Positions 46,960 to 59,618 of a stretch of DNA of 64,000 nt are shown piece by piece (positions within the stretch are counted from its first letter, which is position 1; each line of letters begins with the position of its first letter). The stretch lies in NCBI GenBank assembly GCA_007570785.1, contig ML661383.1, forward strand, positions 434,240-498,239, written 5' to 3'. Made by a program: the position numbers and the translations under genes. The notes under the pieces are model-generated. The model did not search any database and was not told the DNA's origin. It saw only the letters and a program-made list of their open reading frames with translations. The stretch is from Antilocapra americana. Its lineage: Eukaryota; Chordata; Mammalia; Artiodactyla; Antilocapridae.

Positions 46960-49440
46960 CAAGATCTAAAATTTCTGCTCACTGGAAAGATTTCCATCCA
47001 GATTTTTGTCCGGGGTCACATCTGAGGTGGCAGTAATGGTATATTTCTGATTACTTTTACCTAGTGCTAGGGTGTCACATGGACTCACCTGGTTTCCTCT
47101 TCCTTTGAAAGCTAAATATTTGTATCTGTTCCATGGATATGTAGATGAGTGAACTGTGGAAACACCGTACAAGTGAGTGAATTAGGTGAATAAGCCACAT
47201 ATTCAAGTTCTTGTGTTTTCAGGACCGTCTTTTGTCCAATCTTGAATATGCTTCCAATGAAGAAGGAATGCTGCTGTATGGAGTAGGCTTCATGACTTGT
47301 TAGATCAGATAATACTTAAGCCATGAGGAGTAGATCAGTCTGCATAAGGCTCTGATATTTGGTAGGCAGGCTTTCAGCTGGTTTTTACAACACTGCAGGA
47401 GCTGTTTCTCAACATGAGGGTACCAGGTTTCCACATAGGGAATAGCTACACTACAAAACTCTTAGGAGCATATTTTGTGATTCTTCAGAAATTGGCTCAG
47501 TCTCCACAGAGCGTTATGCTCTGCCACAGACACTTCAAGCAACATTTCATCTGCTCTAGGTCAGATCTGCTTACACCATAGCTTGAGGTTCTATAGAGAA
47601 TTCTTCTCCTCTAAGAGTTTTCAAAAATATAGACATCTTAAGAGGTAGATCAGTACACACAAAGCAGTATGTTTAGCCTTTAATATTCAGTGGAGACCTC
47701 AGATACTGTGGTGTTGTATACAGAGCTGCAAATTCTCTCTCTCTCTCTCTCTTTGTTTTTTTTTTTTCACTGTAGGAGGAATATTCTGACATGCTCAGGG
47801 CTTTTGGCCCTCTAAGACTCCACTTATGGTGTGTCTTCAGATTTTCATGACACTTTCCCCCCACCTTATAATATGTATAGATTCTAAGATCCTCACTACT
47901 CCTTGCTGCTCTGGTCATATAGCATTGGCATTATCAGTATGAAGGCAAATATGAGAATGTATGGAACTAAATTACAACAGAATCACACAGTGTTGTGGAC
48001 TCAATGATAAAGAATTAGATTGTGTTCCTGCCTCTTCCAGGTTAAAGTAAATTGCTTCTGTTCTTTGCTTAATGAGACAGAAAAAAAAAATACTGCTCAG
48101 TTCAGTGGTAGTGACCACATAAATGAATGTAGGTGGGATTGCTCCAGTAAATAAGAGACAGCATTGTGTGTATTATCTAATTACATTTGAGATGATAATG
48201 TTATTTTCTCAAGATTCATCTGCTGTCCTAACAAGCCATACAGACATGCTAGGTAGATTTTAACATCAGGAGCATTCTCTTCTGACACACCTCCCAGAAT
48301 TGTGAGAGTATCCATAAAATGGATTTGTTTTCATATCATCAGTCTCACAGTTGATGACAAGTTGGACTTGTGTCCAAACTTGATTGTCTCTCCAGTTATG
48401 CTGCCTGTTATAATAAACCATTCTTTTATTCTGCTGGTTAGATGCTACCACTTGGATTCTGCCACTGCCAAAAAATTTGCTCCTTTAATTCAGGGAGCTC
48501 ATTTTCTATGGAAGCTTCTCCTACTCTCATTCCCAGTCTACAAAGGATAGCGACTGCAGAGTTCTGAAAGAATGCCTTGGTGAAGGTTGTATCTACAATG
48601 TTCTCTCAGGTGAAAATGGTTATGTGGACTCAAGTTCCAGAAAGTTTCTTTATGCCTATTTGAATTCCTTCTTCAACATTAAGCCAAGCCACTTTGGACA
48701 TCCACATTTCTTCTGATATAGATCATAATTAAGTTGAAATTTCAAACAACCAACTAAGCAAGCATCTAAGTGTTTAATATGATTATTTTGGTTTTGCATC
48801 TGATGAATAACCAATGTCTTGTTTTCAGTTATAATTAATTCTCCCTGAAAACGCAGCAGTGTTAGTAACTGATCTCTATTTACCACCTTTGAGCTTGTGT
48901 TTACCCACAACCACTCCTAGTATACAACAGATTGCTGTTGAAGATACATGAAAGGAACAGAGATTATTGTAGGTATTTCATCATAAAGTAATTTAAAACA
49001 GGAAAAAAGATGTTTGCAAAATTCTTAGACGTTCTAAAGGAGTTGGCTGCACAGTAGAGATTCTCAAATGATTGGCAGGAGACAAGAGAACAGACTCTTG
49101 TTAGCGTCGCAATCTCTACCACAGTTATGTATGTAGAGGATCACGAGGTCATTGCCGAAACTACCTGGATCAAGGATGCACACATGACCTGCAATTTAGG
49201 GATTCATGATCAGCTAAGTGCCAGAACTTCTACAGTGTTATAGACACCAGAAAGTGAAATCCAACAACCTCTAGTCCTTCAGTCACCTTCCAGTATTCAC
49301 TGAGTGACTCAACATTGTGACTTTCATGTTCTTGCTCAGTAACCCAATGCAGCAGGAAGTTGGCCTCTGCTTAATTACTGTCTTTCAAATTTTATACATC
49401 ACTTCTCTGTAACCCATCCACATTTAGAACCTAACATCAA
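46960..49440 (-). pseudogene. Decayed endogenous retrovirus pol region (reverse)
   Basis: The minus strand carries a long, frame-broken coding track resembling retroviral Pol, most likely of an old ERVL/class III or class I-like family. The strongest segment is reverse transcriptase palm-like sequence at about 47930-48130, followed downstream by RNase H/connection-like sequence at about 47160-47560. 48260-48910 keeps two short frames (48266-48451 and 48656-48910) in the position expected for pol upstream of RT. A (CT)n tract with a T-run (47734-47768) has been inserted or expanded in the middle. Stops and frameshifts occur throughout. I find no paired LTRs, primer site or env. Assignment is by partial resemblance and should be tested by search. 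Confidence 0.5.
47734..47768. repeat. (CT)n plus T-run
   Basis: CT tract at 47734-47752 followed by a T-rich run. It lies inside the ERV remnant and creates an Arg/Glu repeat in the reverse frame. Confidence 0.9.
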
Positions 49441-51786
49441 GGGAGACTGAAAGAAATGCCCTGTGTCTGCAACACAAGAAAAAAACTGGAAGGAAATTGA
49501 AATGGATGCTGCTTGTCAATCAGTTATACTCAATCCAACTTAAAGGTCAACGTTTTGAACGGGTCATACACAGAATTGTTAAATTACAAAATACTGTGGG
49601 GTAGCATCCAATTTCTTCAGATAATGAAAAGAATTAACCTTATTGGTATCACTGATCAATCATAAGAATTACTTTTGAGAATGGAGGGTGTCAAACTATA
49701 GCTCATGGCCTATTTTTGTGAGGCATGTAACCTTAAAATGATTTTTACATTTTTAGAGTGTTGAAAAAATATATAAAAGAAGATGGCTAAGAATCCTACG
49801 TAGCTTACAAAGTCTAAAATATTATCATCTGGGCTTTTCCCCGAAAATGTTTACTGACCTCCGTGTTAGATTGAGAAATAAATCTCAAATAGATCAGAGA
49901 GCATGTAATTCATTAGAATTTATTAAGTATGAAGGAACAGATTTTGTTTGCCTTTCCTAGATAGTACTCATTCTTAGCATGATGCTTGGTACCCAGTATA
50001 CAGTTAAATAAATCTTTGTTAAATATAATTTATAACACTAAATCTTTACTGGACTTTACCATTGCCTTTCTATGTTCTATTTTTGTATACACACACACAT
50101 TTTCTTTCATACAGTGCAATAACATAAGCAATACATTATGCTAGGTTCCCATGTCAAAGTATTGACTTATACCCAGTCACATATAAAATCAAGTCTGTTT
50201 GGATAAGAACTTTATCAGCACTCAGGTTTCATTCAATTTTGATCTCTTTCTACTGTGATTATCTCAAGTAATATATTCCATGTCATTGAAACCTGTTAGT
50301 AATTCCAGTTTAATGATAACTTATCCACACTTCTGTATGCATTACAAAAATTAAAAGAAAAATGACAACTAAACTCTATAAGAAATAAATTTACCACTGT
50401 AACGCCCCAGGCTCATGTGTAGAGTAAATTCCTTTTACTCAAGCTACACCAGGTAATTACTCTAATTGGGACTTATATGCACTGATACCAGTTTTATTTT
50501 CTTTTGAATTATTTTTCTTTTTAACAGTTTAATGAATATGTCTGTGTTTTTGAAAATGATTTTCTCTATAAGACAATATTGTTATACTGTCCAATACTAA
50601 TATTTCAGATTTTATGCTTAGAAGTTCACAGTTTGCATAGTATAAAGGAAAGTCTTTAAATTTACATTTGGAAATGTTCAAACGAAGATTCAAATGAAGA
50701 CAAAGAAGGATATCACAAGTTCAAAAAGCAGGAGGAGCATTCAAGTATTAGAATAAGTGAGTATGACATAAAATTTAAATAAACTATAAATGAAGAAAGG
50801 AGAAGAGTGATGTCCTACAAGCTCTTTTGTCTCTAGATATGTAAATTTCAAATGAACTTACTAATGACAGCACAATTTTATTTCAAATATTTTGCCAACA
50901 CAAAGATGAATATGATATTTTAGTGCCTCCTTCTGGAGTGAATTTTATGAAGTAATTTATCTGTCCAGAAGCTTTGTAACACTGAAGTTATAACCTAAGG
51001 CAGTATAAATTGATATTTTTATTTTTCCATAGTCAGGGAATTAAGCAATTCCTCAAGCTAAAATTAACTTCTAATAAAAGTATTAGAACTTCTTTAATCT
51101 TAAAAAAAGCTATAATCATAAACAATGGCAGATAAAAATTGTATTTTTTCTGAAAAACAAATTGAACAATCACATTACCATTTTCTAAAAGCATCATCTT
51201 CTATTTTAAATACCTTTTCTTTCTTAAATAGATTTCTCTTTGCATTTAATGCCACATTTGTGAATATTAAATTAACATATACTAAGGCATTCAAGATACA
51301 TAGTTTTAAAAGATGAAACTAGAGTCAAAATTCTCAATATCTACCTAAACTAGTTAGAATAATACAATAAATTTAATATTTTCCTACCATAGGCAAAATA
51401 TTTTGAAGATGTTGCTTAGAGTCAATTTGTTTCTCTCTAAACTTGATGTTCTATAATTCCCTATAAATGTATACTTTTCTTAAACACTCTAAATATGATG
51501 TTTGATGTAAGGTAACAAGTTAATTTTGAACTACAGTATTCAGCTTTTGGGGTATTTATCCATAAGTCAACAACCAGTTTCTGGGTTTCTGGAATTTTCT
51601 GCTTTTAATTTACATGTTTGTTCCTATTTGTAATAATTTGTCTTGTTGTCCACTTCTAATCACAGTAACTTAGACCAAAGAGTTTCTTTCATACAAGATT
51701 TGAAATGAATAACTGTGGATTTCCTCTTTATATTGTCTACACTTTTACATGTTAAGTTGGATGCTATGGTGGGGATTATTTCTTGT
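49441..51786. other. No recognised feature, 2.3 kb
   Basis: Single-copy-like AT-rich DNA. A short LINE/MIR-like tail trace (AGTTAAATAAATCTTTGTTAAA, near 50002) is too weak to call. Confidence 0.5.
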
Positions 51787-51796
51787 GGACAGCATA

Positions 51797-52002
51797 GAAA
51801 AGGAAAGAAAGACAGCACTAAGTCATGTCCAACTCTTTCAATCCCATGAACTGTAGGCTGTCAGGCTCTTCTGTCTATGGGATTCTCCAGGCAAGCATAC
51901 TGGAGTGGGTTGCCATTTTCTTCTCCAAGGGAGCTCCCAACCCAGGTACTGAACCCAGGTCTCCCGCATTGTGGGCAGATGCTTTCCTAACTGAGCTATG
52001 CA
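51797..52002 (-). mobile_element. Bov-tA SINE (reverse) with perfect 10-bp TSD
   Basis: GGACAGCATA occurs at 51787-51796 and 52003-52012. The SINE reads CTAAGTCATGTCCAACTC to CTTTCCTAACTGAGCTATGCA in reverse, with the head slightly diverged. The AG-rich leader (51797-51812) is its 3' tail. Confidence 0.92.
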
Positions 52003-52012
52003 GGACAGCATA

Positions 52013-53084
52013 AGTTGTTCACAAAGTGCAGCAGAAAATACAGAAAGAGAAGCAGAGTTATTACTGAAGTTTTAATATTAACCTGTGTTCTGACAAACCA
52101 AACTCTGTTTGTATAATGTTTTCTCTAATTTATTGCATTTTCAGCTATTTCCTCTCAAATTGGTATTTGTTGCCTGAAGCAAAAAAGGCATAATTAATGG
52201 AAATCCTGTTCTCTGAATCTTCCTAATAATTCTATCAGTGGGTTTCCTAATCAAAAGTTCATATTTATTAACCTGGAATTAAAATTCAGTATAATCCTGG
52301 CTTTTAAAAATCTTATAAAAACTGTATTCTTCAGGTTTAAAAGTTTTTTATTCTTTGTATATGTTTTTATTCATAGATTCACAAATACTTAAGAACTACT
52401 ACTGTGAAAGTCAGTTTTATAAGTATCATATACTCATATTTTCCTTATTTTTTGAGTTTACAATAATTATCTTGCTTTTCTGAATAATCATGCTTTATTA
52501 TTTGTAATTCTAAAATAACATGTTTGTGACTTTAATAATAGGCTTAACATATATGACCAAATTCCTCTTCTAGACTTTAACATCTGTTAATACATCTTAG
52601 TAGATAAAATATTCTAATACACAGATTGTTTTGAAGGAGTGTGGGTTACTGAATATTTCCCTGTCTATTTCATTGTTCTTATTATTCTCTTCAATGTGAG
52701 TAATTTCTGTTTTATAAATTCCATTTCTTGGTTCCACAGTTATAATTGTCAGAGGTGTAATTTTATTCTTTAGCTGCCTTGATTTCTACAATGGTAATAC
52801 CTTTTGGCCCATGATCTTCTTGTTTCTTGACTCTCTCTTTGTAAGCTAACCACTAAAACTTTTATTGCTTCCTGATATTTATTTTAAACAATTATAATAA
52901 TCTTAACCTAATCTTTGATAGTCTGTCACCTAATAATTTATAATATTTTCAAACTTCTCAACACTCAAAGCTTCTATATTATCATTCATCACTTGTTAAT
53001 GACATATTTATGTGTACATATATAAGTGGAAGTTGTTTCATTATCCTGTATGATAAACACCCTCTTGTTTATTATATATTTATA
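52013..53084. other. No recognised feature
   Basis: AT-rich single-copy-like DNA. Confidence 0.5.
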
Positions 53085-53293
53085 TGTGTTTTAAGTTGCT
53101 TCAGTCATGTCTGACTCTTTGCGATCATGTGGACCATAGCCCACCAGGCTCCTCTGTCCATGGGATTCTCTAGGCAAGGATACTGGAGTGAGTTGTCTTG
53201 TTATTCAGGGATCTTCCTGACTGAGGGATCAAACTAGCATCTCTTGTCTGCTTCATCAGGAGGAGGGTTCTTTAGTAACACCTGGGAACCCCC
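53085..53293 (-). mobile_element. Bov-tA SINE (reverse), diverged
   Basis: AAGTTGCTTCAGTCATGTCTGACTC (53093) through GGGATTCTCTAGGCAAGGATACTGGAGTG to GGGTTCTTTAGTAACACCTGGGAACCC. The tRNA head is the most decayed part. Confidence 0.88.
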
Positions 53294-53489
53294 ATACATA
53301 ATTTTGTTTTTCATTTAACCTTCTGTATTCTCATTTGCTTCATATATTCTTTGGCTGTTCAGTTGCATTGAAGTACCCTGGTCATTCTGGTGTTGCTCCT
53401 GGTGAATCTGCAATGATCATTCTCCGTATTCCATTTTCTACTTGCCTTTCAATTAACTATACAAATATTTTTCAAAATAATCTTATTAA

Positions 53490-53665
53490 GAATCAGTACT
53501 GATCATGTCATTCTCCACTCATAAACCACAAGCAAATTTCTGTTTTTCAAGTAATTATTATTTTCCTAACTTAATTTGATACTAGGAGTTTTACAGTATT
53601 TTCTGTTTGATTTTCATCACAATTGACCTTGCAGGTTTATATTTCATCACCTCTCGCACATACTC
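53490..53665 (+). mobile_element. L2-like LINE fragment (ancient)
   Basis: 'TACTGATCATGTCATTCTCCACTCATAAACCACAAGC' (53496) and the downstream order, including 'GACCTTGCAGGTTTATATTTCATCACCTCTCGCACATACTCT', resemble the L2 3' half. Confidence 0.5.
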
Positions 53666-55938
53666 TTTGCTTTATCATTTATGTAATATTTGTCCACCCT
53701 CTTGACTTAAAATTTTGTTGTGAGAATGAAATACATTTATACAAATGACAAAGATTCCATACTTTATATTCAAGTATGAAACTAGTAGTGCAGTTGGTAA
53801 CATAACTTGGGGAATAGGCAACACACTCTTCCTGGTTGATTTGGAAGATAGGCAGAGGTGAAAAGAAGGAGCTGGCATTCCAGAGGAAAAGATAGAAAAC
53901 ATGGTTAGTAGTCTTTCCAAGAATAACATATCTTATAGGACAGGCTCAATAACAACAGCTACAACAAAGGATTTCATTTTAGTGACTAATGGGCATACAG
54001 ATGTAGAATAAGTGTGATTTTGGATTATAATAACTTCATCTTCCATGTCACAAAATTTAGATTTTATGCTTTTTAGGGGAATGACATAGTAAAAGAGTTT
54101 AACTAGAATTATCTGAAAAGGATATGTTTGCTGTATGATTTTATTCAGGGTTATTTTTAGATTAATTGGAAAATCTTTCACTTTTACTTATTCCAATATA
54201 ATGTATGACTTCAAATATTAGTAATAGCAACTGCACAGTTTTTTTCTGGTTAAACTAAGGAATTTTCCACATACTAACAAAACTCGATATATGAAAGGAA
54301 CTTTTTATGACTTCTTAACTCTAATTTAAGCAGTGGGATTTTCCTGAAAAAGAGGAGGAATATGGAGGGAGAATGTGCATCAATGAAGTTGTTGTTATTG
54401 TTGCTATTTTTGATGAGTTATCTAAATGTATATTTTCATACTGCTTGGAATGATGTAAGCATTTGAAGAAAAATTGATAATTCAACAGAGAAGGTGAAAA
54501 TCCCCATTGTGGTATCTTTGAATTAAGGAATTAGTCATAAAACCAATCAAGCACTCACACATTATGCAGGTTGTTAGATATGGTGATATTAAATTTTGGA
54601 ATTTCTCTATTCTTTTTTTCCTTTTCACGGAAATAAAATGCAAAGCTATAATGGAAAAGGGAGGATGGAGAAAAATTGTTGGATACCTGAGGAGAGGAAA
54701 CAGTGTCTGAAATCATCCCTTAAGGAGTGGAAAGATGAGTGGACTAGTCCAATACAGAAATACTGTTTGTCAACACAATGGGCATGGCGAGGGTGATGGT
54801 AGTGGATACAATGTGATCCCTGTGAATACTTGAAAGAATCAGCAACTTTAATTGAGATACCCTGAAGATAAAATGGCTTCAAAACCTACGAGTTTGTTTC
54901 TTTTTCTATTTAGACCTGAGGTGATTGTTTCAGGTTGTTGGGGAGCTCTGAAATCCTAGTTTCTTTCCAAAAGTTATCTTGGATTTCTCTAGGGACTGAC
55001 TTCATGTGCTTGTTCAAATATGGCTCAGAAACTTATTTCAGTTTATGACAAAGAGGGAAGTCATGTGCTTAAATTCTTATAAATAAGGAGGCAAAGGGTG
55101 AAAACATCACTTCTGTTAACATTTAATTGATGAAAAATTAGCCTGCCAAAGTGGGGCAAGATGCTGGAAAATATATCTACCTGAATAAGCGCCTATCACA
55201 AAAGCGGGAGCTAAGGGATTTTTACCAATATTTACTACCTTCAGTATACAGTGCATATTGAAAAAAAAGTTCAGTCTCTCTATATTTAGGTGTGGAATAA
55301 GTAGAAGTTTGGATAGAAACAGTTTCATTTTCTGGGCGAGTACAAAGAAAGGGGAGATGTCCAAAGAAATTTGAGGGTATGTGCAAAAAAGTGGTTATAG
55401 TATTAGGTAAAATGATCCAGCCTTTGGGAAAAGTAAAATAAAGATGTGAAATGGGGGCTGCTGTTGAGGACTACTGGGAAAAAAAGATGAGAAATGCAGG
55501 TTTATAGGAAGTGAAATGTGACTATGGCCTTTGAAGGGTCTTGAAAAGAGTGAAATACTTTAAGTCAATTTTTTTAATGTGTAAAAATACTGAGAAATTC
55601 TAAGAAATAAATATAGGATTGAATTATTATTATTATTACCAGATGCTGCTCCAGATGGCAGCTTCCAGGGCAGTGACCTTGTACACAGCCATCCACCACC
55701 ATCATGAATTGAGGTGTCTCACTGAGCTGAGATGTCAGGGCACAACCATCTGACATTAAGAATTCTGGTCAGAATTGTCAAGTGCAAGATCTGTATGTGC
55801 CTGTGGCACCACTGGAACTAGATTGCACAAAGGAAAAATGGTTAGACTTTATTGTATTACCCATATTCTATTTTTATTCTGTGGGAATTGTTGATGGGCT
55901 TTGCCAGGTGACATTATCAATTCATGTTGCAAAATAAG
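53666..55938. other. No recognised feature, 2.3 kb
   Basis: Purine-rich, moderately AT-rich DNA. Short frames at 53675-53929, 53933-54181, 54596-54882 and 55116-55364 lack domains. A slightly GC-richer patch lies at 55640-55760. An unrecognised ancient repeat is possible. Confidence 0.45.
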
Positions 55939-55951
55939 ATAATTGGAAGAG

Positions 55952-56172
55952 GGGTCCTCCCATGTGGTGCTAGTGGTAAAGAACCCACTTGCCAGTGCAG
56001 GAGACATAAGAGACATGGGTTCATTCACTGCATTAGGAAGATCCCCTAGAGGATAGCATGACAACCCACTCCTGTATTCTTGCCTGGAGAATCCCATGGA
56101 CAGAGGAGCCTGAATGGACCACAGTCCACAGGGTCGCAAAGAGTCCCACATGCCTGAAGCGACAACACACAA
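55952..56172 (+). mobile_element. Bov-tA SINE with 13-bp near-perfect TSD
   Basis: Flanks ATAATTGGAAGAG (55939-55951) and ATAATTGGAGGAG (56173-56185) differ at one position. The head (GTGGTGCTAGTGGTAAAGAACC) is of the variant lacking the usual 'GGCTCAG'. The BovA part ends GCCTGAAGCGACAACACAC. Confidence 0.92.
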
Positions 56173-56185
56173 ATAATTGGAGGAG

Positions 56186-56699
56186 AGAAATTCAAGCAAT
56201 TGAGAGGCTAGATTCTTAGACACACATTGAAATACTCACTGGAAAAGCTACCATCTATAGGTCTACTTAAATGCCAATCATTCATCCTCTCCTCTTGGAA
56301 TAGGATCTTAGCACAGCTTTTCTATGTAAATGTTCCCTGCCTGCTTATAATTTTAGTGATGAGCCAGTCCCAGTCATTATAAGTAACCTCTTATATGAAG
56401 GATTTTAAACATAGCAAAAGAAGAAAATGAAATTCTACGCCATAGATTGATAGTGAGTCAGACAACATATCCTATATCTTTCTGTTCTGGTTTTGAGAAA
56501 ATAATTCACATTCGCTCCCTGTCAATGCATGAGTAATCCATAAAATAACACATTTTAGTATTTTGTGCAAGAGGGCATTTAGTGCTTACGGAGAAAGACT
56601 GTTCTTCTATTTAGTAGTCCAGTCAGGAAGTTATGTGTGTGTATTTTAATCTTTCCTTGGCATAAATAACACTGCCACTTTTCATTCAGATTGCATTGC
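56186..56699. other. No recognised feature
   Basis: AT-rich single-copy-like DNA. Confidence 0.45.
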
Positions 56700-57240
56700 C
56701 TCTAATTCTGCTTCCACCTCAAGAATTCCTTTTCTACTTGTTATTTACATCTTTCAAATATTTGCAGATCATTTTCATATTCCTTTAGCTCAGCTATAAA
56801 TATTATACTGCTTTAATCTCCCTGCATAAATCAGTCTTCCCTTCTTATTATTCAGTTGTTTTTTCCCCCTGGGCTCTTTCCGGCGTTACGCCATATGCCT
56901 GGTATTGGAGTGCCCCAGAATTAACACAGTATTGCAGCTGCAGTCTCACCAATGATAGTATCAATTTCCATTCTTATTACAGAATGGAATGTATCTCTTC
57001 ACTTTGTATTTATTATTACTCATATTTTGTTTCTTTTGTTGACTATGCTATATCACTTTTCTTTATGAAATGTTTTAATTAATCTAAAACCTTTGTGTGT
57101 CATTATTTCTAATATCCATGGATTAGTCACAGTGATAGTCTTTGAAATACATTATTTTATCTTGTATTAAATTGTTATTTTATTTTCCCTGGAAACTCTG
57201 TAATTTAAAGTTCCATAAGCATCACATTACACTATTCGCT
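56700..57240. mobile_element. L3/CR1-like LINE relic (very ancient)
   Basis: Phrase order matches the 3' region of mammalian L3/CR1: 'TTGGAGTGCCCCAGAATTAACACAGTATTGCAGCTGCAGTCTCACCA' (56906-56952), 'TTGTTGACTATGCTATATCAC' (57037), 'CTAAAACCTTTGTGTGTC' (57084), then TACATTATTTTATCTTGTATTAAATTG (57149). Highly diverged. Part of the adjacent CT-rich sequence (56700-56880) may belong to it. Confidence 0.55.
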
Positions 57241-58089
57241 GCCTCATTTAGGATATTTATAAAGATGTTAAAGGAGAACTGAAATCTAATGACTGAAGGG
57301 AAGCTAATTACCCACAGGTAAACTCTGAAATGTTTGTCATTACTCTAATGACCACTTTTCATCCACTAGTTAAGCCAAGAAGAAATGTTTATATTCTAAA
57401 AAATTAGATTACATGGAAGGAGCACTTAATGAAATATTTTTTAATCCAAAATGTGGTTCCAAAATGACCTCACAGAGTATGTGTCCCAGTGAAATAGAAT
57501 ATCTCTAAACACTTGGAAAAATATTACATAGTTCCCAGCTGGTACTGTGATACTATGTCCTCAATACCCCAAATATTATCTATATTATATTATTAGTGTT
57601 CTGTATTAAAAAGGACAACTCTCTGTTTGTATTTATTTCCATGTAGAAGCCTGAAAATGGAATTACTAACCCTCTATGTAAAAAATTCCCTAATGAATTT
57701 TTAAACTTAAAGTATACTTGGAGGTACATCATGCACATGGAGATACTGAGAATGTGTAATCTGGAAACATTAGACAGAATATACAAAGGCAGACAGGCCT
57801 AAAAGGAAGCATTCTGAAGATTTCAATTTTGGCTGATGACAAGTTTGGGGAATAGGAGAAAGTAGCTTCACCTGAAAGACAGGTGAACGAATACTCTTGG
57901 TTCATACCCAGAATCCAGTGCTTCCATTAATTTTGTCTAGATATCCACTCCTCTAGTGGGTTATTGATTTATAGATGATCTCACGTCCAGCTTGAGATTG
58001 CTTCTGATTAGTCATTGCCAATGTCAGTAATCTCAACAGATGTGAGGGAAATTGAACAAAATTCAAAATTAAACTTTGTAAAGAAAAAC
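57241..58089. other. No recognised feature
   Basis: AT-rich. The 68-codon reverse frame at 57580-57786 has no domain. Confidence 0.45.
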
Positions 58090-58952
58090 TTTCAGCAAAG
58101 GAAGAAAAAAGGGTTTCTTCAGCCTGACATAAGCATTTATGTCAACTCTACAGCAAGCATCATGATTAATAGGAAAGGACTGACTATTTCCTCCTTGAAA
58201 TCAGGAAAAAGACAAGTATATCTCACTCTTATACTTCTATTTAATATTTTGCAGGAAGTTTTAATTAGGTAATAAGATATGAAAAAAAGTATCCAGATTG
58301 GAAAGGAAAAAGTATTGATAAACTATCTTAATTTGCAAACAACAGGATAATCAATGTAGAACATCTGATGGATTTACAAAACTGCTACTATAACTAATAT
58401 ATGAGTATAGGAAGGTTACTATGTGCTATATTAATATAAAAACCCTCTGAGAAGTTTTAAAACAAAATTAAATAACATCTATAATAATTTCAAATATACA
58501 TCTTTTAAAGAAAATATATGAGACTTGCAAACTGAAAACATTACTCATTGATGTTATGTAATTGAAGAAGTCTTAAATAAAAACACAGAGGTACCTTGAT
58601 CGTGTCTCAGAAGTTTGAATATTATAAAGATGTCAAATATATCTAAGATATTAAGATGAATTAAAGAACTATTAATGTCTCAGCAGGCTTTTTACAGAAA
58701 TTGATACACTGTTTAATTCTTTCATAAATTTTAAGGACATAAAATTGGCAAAATAACTTATAGAAAACAAGGAAAAATTCAAAAGGGCTAACCTGACTTC
58801 AAACTTACTATAAATCTACAAAATTATAACAGTGTGCTTTTACATCAACACATACAATGAAATGAGATTAGAGAGTCTAGAAATAGATTGACACATGTGG
58901 CCAACTAATTTTTTGTAATGGCTTTACTGAGATAATGGCTGTATTGAGATAC

Positions 58953-59166
58953 CGGCTTCCTAGGTGGCACTAGTGGTAAAGAATCCACCTGTCTATGCAC
59001 GAGTTAGAGGAGATCCGGTCCAGTGCCTGGATGGGGAAGATCCCCTGGCATAGGGAATGGCAACCCACTCTGGTATTCTTGCCTAGAGAATCCCATGGAC
59101 AGAAGAGCCTGGCAGGATACAGTCCATAGGAACACAAAGGGTTGGACATGACTTAGAAACTGAGCA
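58953..59166 (+). mobile_element. Bov-tA SINE inside old L1
   Basis: Head GGCTTCCTAGGTGGCACTAGTGG (58954), BovA part to GTTGGACATGACTTAGAAACTGAG. Confidence 0.92.
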
Positions 59167-59196
59167 CCTGAACTTACAGAGAAAATTCACATGCCT

Positions 59197-59618
59197 GTCA
59201 GTCAGTCAGTTCAGTTGCTCAGTCGTGTCCGATACTTTGCAACCCCATGAACTGCAGCACGCCAGGTTTCCCTGTCCAGCACCAACACCTGGAGCCCACC
59301 CAGACTCATGTCCATTGAGTTGGTGATGCCATCCAGCCATCTAATCCTCTGTCGACCCCTTTTACTCCCCCCCTCAATCTTACCTAGCATCAGGGTTTTT
59401 TCAAATGAGTCAGTTCTTCACATCAGGTGGCCAAAGTATTGGAGTTTCAGCTTCAACATCAGTCCTTCCAAAGAACACCCAGTACTGATCTGCTTTAGGA
59501 TGGACTGGTTGGATCTCCTTGCAGTCCAAGGGACTCACAAGAGTTTTCTCCAACACCACAGTTCAAAAGCATCTTTGTCCGATGCCCAACTTCCTTTAAG
59601 TCCAACTCTTACATCCAA
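59197..59618 (-). mobile_element. BovB LINE 3' tail, 5'-truncated, inside old L1
   Basis: Reverse BovB from its terminal repeat (GTCAGTCAGTTCAGTTGCTCAGTCG) to TTTAAGTCCAACTCTTACATCC. A 114-codon frame at 59308-59652 is antisense and not meaningful. It lies 30 bp from the Bov-tA. Confidence 0.92.
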
